A DNA stretch of 64,000 nt, taken from NCBI GenBank assembly GCA_002197995.1, contig NGZR01000002.1, positions 2,728,001-2,792,000 of the forward strand. Reading direction: 5' to 3'. The DNA comes from Gaeumannomyces sp. JS-464 (taxonomy: Eukaryota; Ascomycota; Sordariomycetes; Magnaporthales; Magnaporthaceae). Below the pieces are notes generated by a model, which searched no databases, was not told the origin of the DNA, and saw only the letters and a program-made list of their open reading frames with translations. Positions 60,633 through 64,000 of this stretch are shown in pieces. Positions within the stretch are counted from its first letter, which is position 1, and every line of letters begins with the position of its first letter. A program made the position numbers and the translations under genes.

Positions 60633-62781
60633 ATGTCTGCAGCCGTCGAAGCCTCCCATCGAAGTCATTTCTCGCCTCCGCTGGACACAATGGCGAGGCC
60701 AGGAAGCGGGTGGGGTCATGATCCATATGCCCCGCGCCATGGCGGCTACGTCCAGGACCAGCAATACTCACAGGCACCCCAGCCCCCGAGTGAGCGACTC
60801 CGGGCCCTTCGAGCTTGTTCTCGTCCCAGTCCCATGCGCAGCCTCGCCTCACCACACGCGCCTGCACAGGCGCATCAGTACCCAACCTCGCCGCCGGGCC
60901 GGGATGCCCACTACAACAGCAACCCCCGGCCACCGTACTACAGTGCCGACTACACGACCCCGTCGCCAATCACCCAAACACCACCTCTCCTTCCCGGCCC
61001 AGCCCCAGAGCAGCCATCACACTACTACCCTCTAGCGCCGAGACGGCATCCGGACGCTCGCCTGTCACCGACACAATCATCGACCACCAGTGACAGATCC
61101 GACGACATACTGCCGCCCGATGGGTCTAGGGGTCATGGCGGCCACTTCTTTCACCCGTCAAGGGGGCCGGCAGCGGTGCCCAACCCGGGGCACCATATGC
61201 ACCAGCCCAGCCGGCCGCCCCCACATCAGGAAGATAATCGTCATGCTGCCGCCGCTGGCGGCCTGATGGGGAAGCTTGTACCACAGTCTTATTCTGCTAA
61301 TGGAAGACAACCACGCTCGAACGCTCCTCCGACTCCTACCATGAACCATCAACAGCCGCAACCGCCTCCGCCACCAGCACCTCACCTGATCAAAACACAC
61401 CTCCCTCCCCACCAGCAGCAACCTCCAAACATCTCAGAGCGACAGCCGATCCGCTGCGTACCACAACACACCGCAACAGCAATATCAAAGCCCGCAATAT
61501 CGCCAGAAGTATCGACGAGCCCGCCACCGATGCCGAACGGATACCCCGGCCCAGATGGAGCAGTACCCGCCAATGCCTCCACAGCAACAGCAACAGCAAC
61601 AGCACCAGAGCAGCTTATCACCACGGCAGGAGCCGGTCAAGGTGAGCATACACAGCATGCTCAGCGGCGGTGGAGATGGAGGCGGCAGTGGTGCCGCTAG
61701 TAGCGCCAGCAGTGTGGCCGAGGGCAGAGTGGCCGGCTCGTCTACTCGCGCGGGGACGGCCAGCATCACATCATCCCCCTCGACATCGTCACAAAAAGCA
61801 CCTGCCATGCTACCTCCGGTGCCAATGGCGCCCGCGTACAGGGTGCAAACACGGCCTGTGGGGCCGATGGGCGTCTTGTCGTCGCCCTCGACCTCGTCAC
61901 AGAAGGCGCCTGTGACGACGCCGCCGACCTCGAGCACGTCCGACTATCCAGAGCAAGTACGACAGGCGGGGCCGCCCGGCGTCGCGCCACCGCCCTCGAT
62001 CGCGTCCCACAAGGCACCTGCCACGGCGCCGCCGGCGCCAACTCCATCCGAGTACCGGATTCAAGTGCGGCAACAGCCCATAGCTGCACGCTCGTGCGGG
62101 TTCGGCGAGCGCGACCGACGCGTCATCGACCCGCCGCCCATCGTGCAGCTCTTCTACGAAAACCCAAAGGCGAGCCCAGACGAGGTCTCGGCGCGCATCA
62201 GGCACCCGTTCAGCGTGGTGCACTGCTCCATCTGGGATGAGACGGGCGAGCAGGACAACTCGGCCATGCCCGAGGACTACCGGCAGCAGCGGCGGCTCAT
62301 GGGCACGCTCGTAGCGTCGCCGTTTGTGGGCTTTGACGAGAAGGGCGAGGAGGGCTGCTTCTTCTGCTTCCCGGACCTGAGCTGCCGGACCCCGGGCAAC
62401 TTCCGGCTCAAGTTCTCGCTCGTCGTCATCTCGCCCCGCAGCATGCAGCTCGGCAGCAGGGCGCCCATCCTCGGCACGGCCATGAGCGAGGTCTTCACCG
62501 TGTACAACGCAAAGGACTTCCCCGGCATGCAGGCCAGCACGCCGCTGACAAAGAGGCTCAAGGAGCAGGGCTGCCTCATCAGCATCAAGAAGGCAACGAA
62601 AGGCGGGCGGCCCGGGCGGCAGCGGCGGAGGCGGGGGCGGGGGCATGCGTGACCGTGACGACAGTGACGATGACGACGACGACGACGCTGGTGGCGGTGG
62701 AGGAGCCGGCGCCGGCGGTGCTGGGCCCAGCGGTAGCGGTGGTCCCGCCGCCGGGAGGAGGAAACGGCAGCGGAATAAGTG
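60633..62781 (+). CDS. velC: velvet-family developmental regulator, VelC type
   Basis: A fungal transcription factor with a velvet (Rel-like) DNA-binding domain. From ATG 60633 (MSAAVEASHRSHFSPPLD; an alternative Met is at 60690) there is a Pro/Gln/Ser-rich region of about 470 residues with poly-Gln and poly-Pro. The velvet domain begins near 62047 with YRIQVRQQPIAARSCGFGER and continues with DRRVIDPPPIVQLFYENP, VVHCSIWDETGEQD, QQRRLMGTLVASPFVGFDE, GCFFCFPDLSCRTPGNFRLK, MSEVFTVYNAKDFPGMQAS and LTKRLKEQGCLISIKKATKG. The GERDRRVIDPPPIVQL and YNAKDFPGM signatures fit VelC better than VosA or VelB. A three-copy 36-residue repeat precedes the domain. One-base frame changes occur near 61440 and 62630. 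Without the second, the frame stops at 62652; with it, a Gly-rich tail, an Asp run and a basic end (GRRKRQRNK) extend to 62781. No intron is needed. Confidence 0.88.
61768..62091 (+). repeat. three tandem 108-bp units in the velvet gene
   Basis: Three units at 61768-61875, 61876-61983 and 61984-62091, each exactly 36 codons. Each starts with a Pro/Ser stretch plus xxSxKAP (SSPSTSSQKAP twice, PPPSIASHKAP) and ends with Y-x-x-Q-x-R (AYRVQTRP, DYPEQVRQ, EYRIQVRQ). The third unit's end is the real first strand of the velvet domain. Confidence 0.85.
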
Positions 62782-63837
62782 ATGACTTGATGACATGAAA
62801 CCGGTCTTGGGGGTGTTTCGGGAGTCTGGGGTCGGCGTCGTCGGTCTAGTTTTTCCTCCTCCTTGATGCGAAGCCTCACTGCTTCTGTTTCGGACGTTTT
62901 CCTGCTTTTCGGTTGCTTCTTCTCGACGGAGCGTCTTTTACAACATTGCAAGCGAAAGATTTGTTTGTTCTCCAAGATACCTGTTAGATGCCGATCTGTT
63001 TCTATAACACAATGATTTTTTTCTTCTTTTTTTTATAATTAACCTCTTTGCTGCGTGCTTCCCTTTGGTCATGGCCATGATCCCTTGCGCTCTCGATGGC
63101 GGGCAGGAGGGCTCTGGTACTGACTGACGTCTTGCAGCTCCAGCGCTACTGCACTCTAGAGCAGGCCAAAAGAAATACGCATCAACTGCAGTCCCTCTTG
63201 TTCTTGTGCGTAAAATAGGAGGCGCCTGACCGAGTAGTATACTCGAAATTGGTTGCAGGACCACGCACGTGTTTTGCAGGCCACGCCGGCCAAGAATACA
63301 TAGGTAGTCTCGCACTGTCTGTATTGCTAGGCACCTACCTACCTATATAGTCATCCCCGAAAAAAATTGCCCCCCAAGTCTGGATTGAGTGCCAGCCCTG
63401 AGCTGCCGCCGCTTCAACCTGAGCAGGGGGCGGCACAGGGTGAGTCACAGGTGATCAGCCTGAGCTACCGCTTGGCATTTTCATGCGCTCGGGTAAAGTT
63501 GCCACAAGTAAAGCGGCAGTGCCCACACTCTGTGCCCCTGAACCGTCTGGTTCCAGGCTCCAAGCTCACTGCCTGGATCCAGGCTTCAGGCGTAGCTGGC
63601 AGGCGCCCACTCCCAGGCCACAGCTGCGCAATCGTTAATCCGGCCACCTTGTCGAATGGCTGCTCCGCATTATGTCAGAAAACGACTTTTCGAATTCACC
63701 TTGAGATATTTATCGCCTGAAGAACTGTATGTGGGCATTATGGCACATAGCCAGCTTAATATTGGCATTCGAGACGTTAAATAAATTTTATTTTCAGTAG
63801 CTATATCGGCTAGCTTTAATCCTAGTGCTATCCCGGG
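62782..63837. other. intergenic between the velvet gene and the 2EXR gene
   Basis: About 1.05 kb. The first part is T-rich 3' flank. From about 63,390 to 63,650 there are imperfect direct repeats (CTGAGCTGCCGCCGCTT / CTGAGCTACCGCTTGG) and a 12-base palindrome CCTGGATCCAGG near 63572. A 42-codon ATG frame at 63657-63785 looks protein-like but could not be joined to anything. Confidence 0.45.
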
Positions 63838-64000
63838 ATGCCAGCGTCCCATGGCCCGAAGGATTTCCCACAATTCCCAAATCTTCCGACCGAACTTAGG
63901 TGTGAAATCTGGAATTTTTTGGGCTTATGCGAACCTCGGGTTTTTACCATTTGTTAGCGACCAGGAGGATTTGACAGACGGGAGATTGATCCATAGACAG
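63838..64000 (+). CDS. 2EXR-domain protein, 5' part only (cut by window end)
   Basis: From ATG 63838 the peptide reads MPASHGPKDFPQFPNLPTEL, then RCEIWNFLGLCEPRVFTIC. This is the start of the fungal 2EXR domain, whose signature is F-x-x-FP-x-LPxELRxxIW followed by a PRV strand. A TAG at 63955 ends this frame, but the frame one base off continues with FVSDQEDLTDGRLIHRQ to the edge, so a one-base change near 63950 is likely. Codons are AT-rich compared with other genes here. The family is large in filamentous fungi and of unknown function. The rest lies outside the window. Confidence 0.55.

Noticed and set aside
1..64000. CRISPR arrays, prophage, insertion sequences or a secondary-metabolite cluster
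   Set aside because: The DNA is eukaryotic; no spaced repeats, integrases, transposases, or polyketide or peptide synthetase genes are visible, and the genes present do not form a pathway.

Overview
The window is nuclear DNA of a filamentous ascomycete (Pezizomycotina, most likely a Sordariomycete). The signs are GC-rich coding sequence, short GT-AG introns of about 70-130 nt with CTAAC/CTGAC-type branch points, one nuclear tRNA gene, and fungal families such as a VelC-type velvet protein, Def1, Utp16/Bud21, a siderophore transporter, an Rmd1/DUF155 protein and a 2EXR protein. I cannot name the genus.

Layout. Positions 1-13,877 hold only a tRNA-Asn (with intron) and a small isochorismatase-like hydrolase; the rest is a gene-poor stretch of microsatellites, homopolymers and pyrimidine tracts. 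From about 13.9 to 48.6 kb is a compact block: a RING-PH-VWA scaffold-like protein (+), a siderophore transporter (+), chaperonin subunit CCT8 (-), an HMG-box protein resembling an INO80 subunit (+), an Rmd1-like DUF155 membrane protein (-), a saccharopine-dehydrogenase-like oxidoreductase (+), a kelch membrane protein (+), an unassigned helical protein (-), the RNA polymerase II degradation factor Def1 (+), the U3 snoRNP factor Utp16/Bud21 (-) and an unassigned, possibly mitochondrial protein (+). A second gene-poor stretch of about 12 kb (48.6-60.6 kb) precedes the VelC-type velvet regulator (+). The right edge cuts into the start of a 2EXR-domain gene (+).

These genes do not form a cluster or pathway; most are core housekeeping functions (protein folding, chromatin, rRNA processing, transcription-coupled repair). 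The two longest gene-free stretches lie directly upstream of the two genes most likely to control development or mating (the RING-PH-VWA protein and VelC).

The strongest overall observation is that nearly every multi-domain gene here, including CCT8 which is expected to be essential, changes reading frame at one or more single-base indels, often in G or C runs, while the protein on either side stays conserved. I read this mainly as uncorrected assembly or sequencing error, so exon structures below are given as spans with the break positions stated. I found no convincing evidence of an undescribed multi-gene system. The most interesting local signals are an exact 36-residue, three-copy tandem duplication at the N-terminal edge of the velvet domain, the RING-PH-VWA protein, and an HMG box with a long charged insert.
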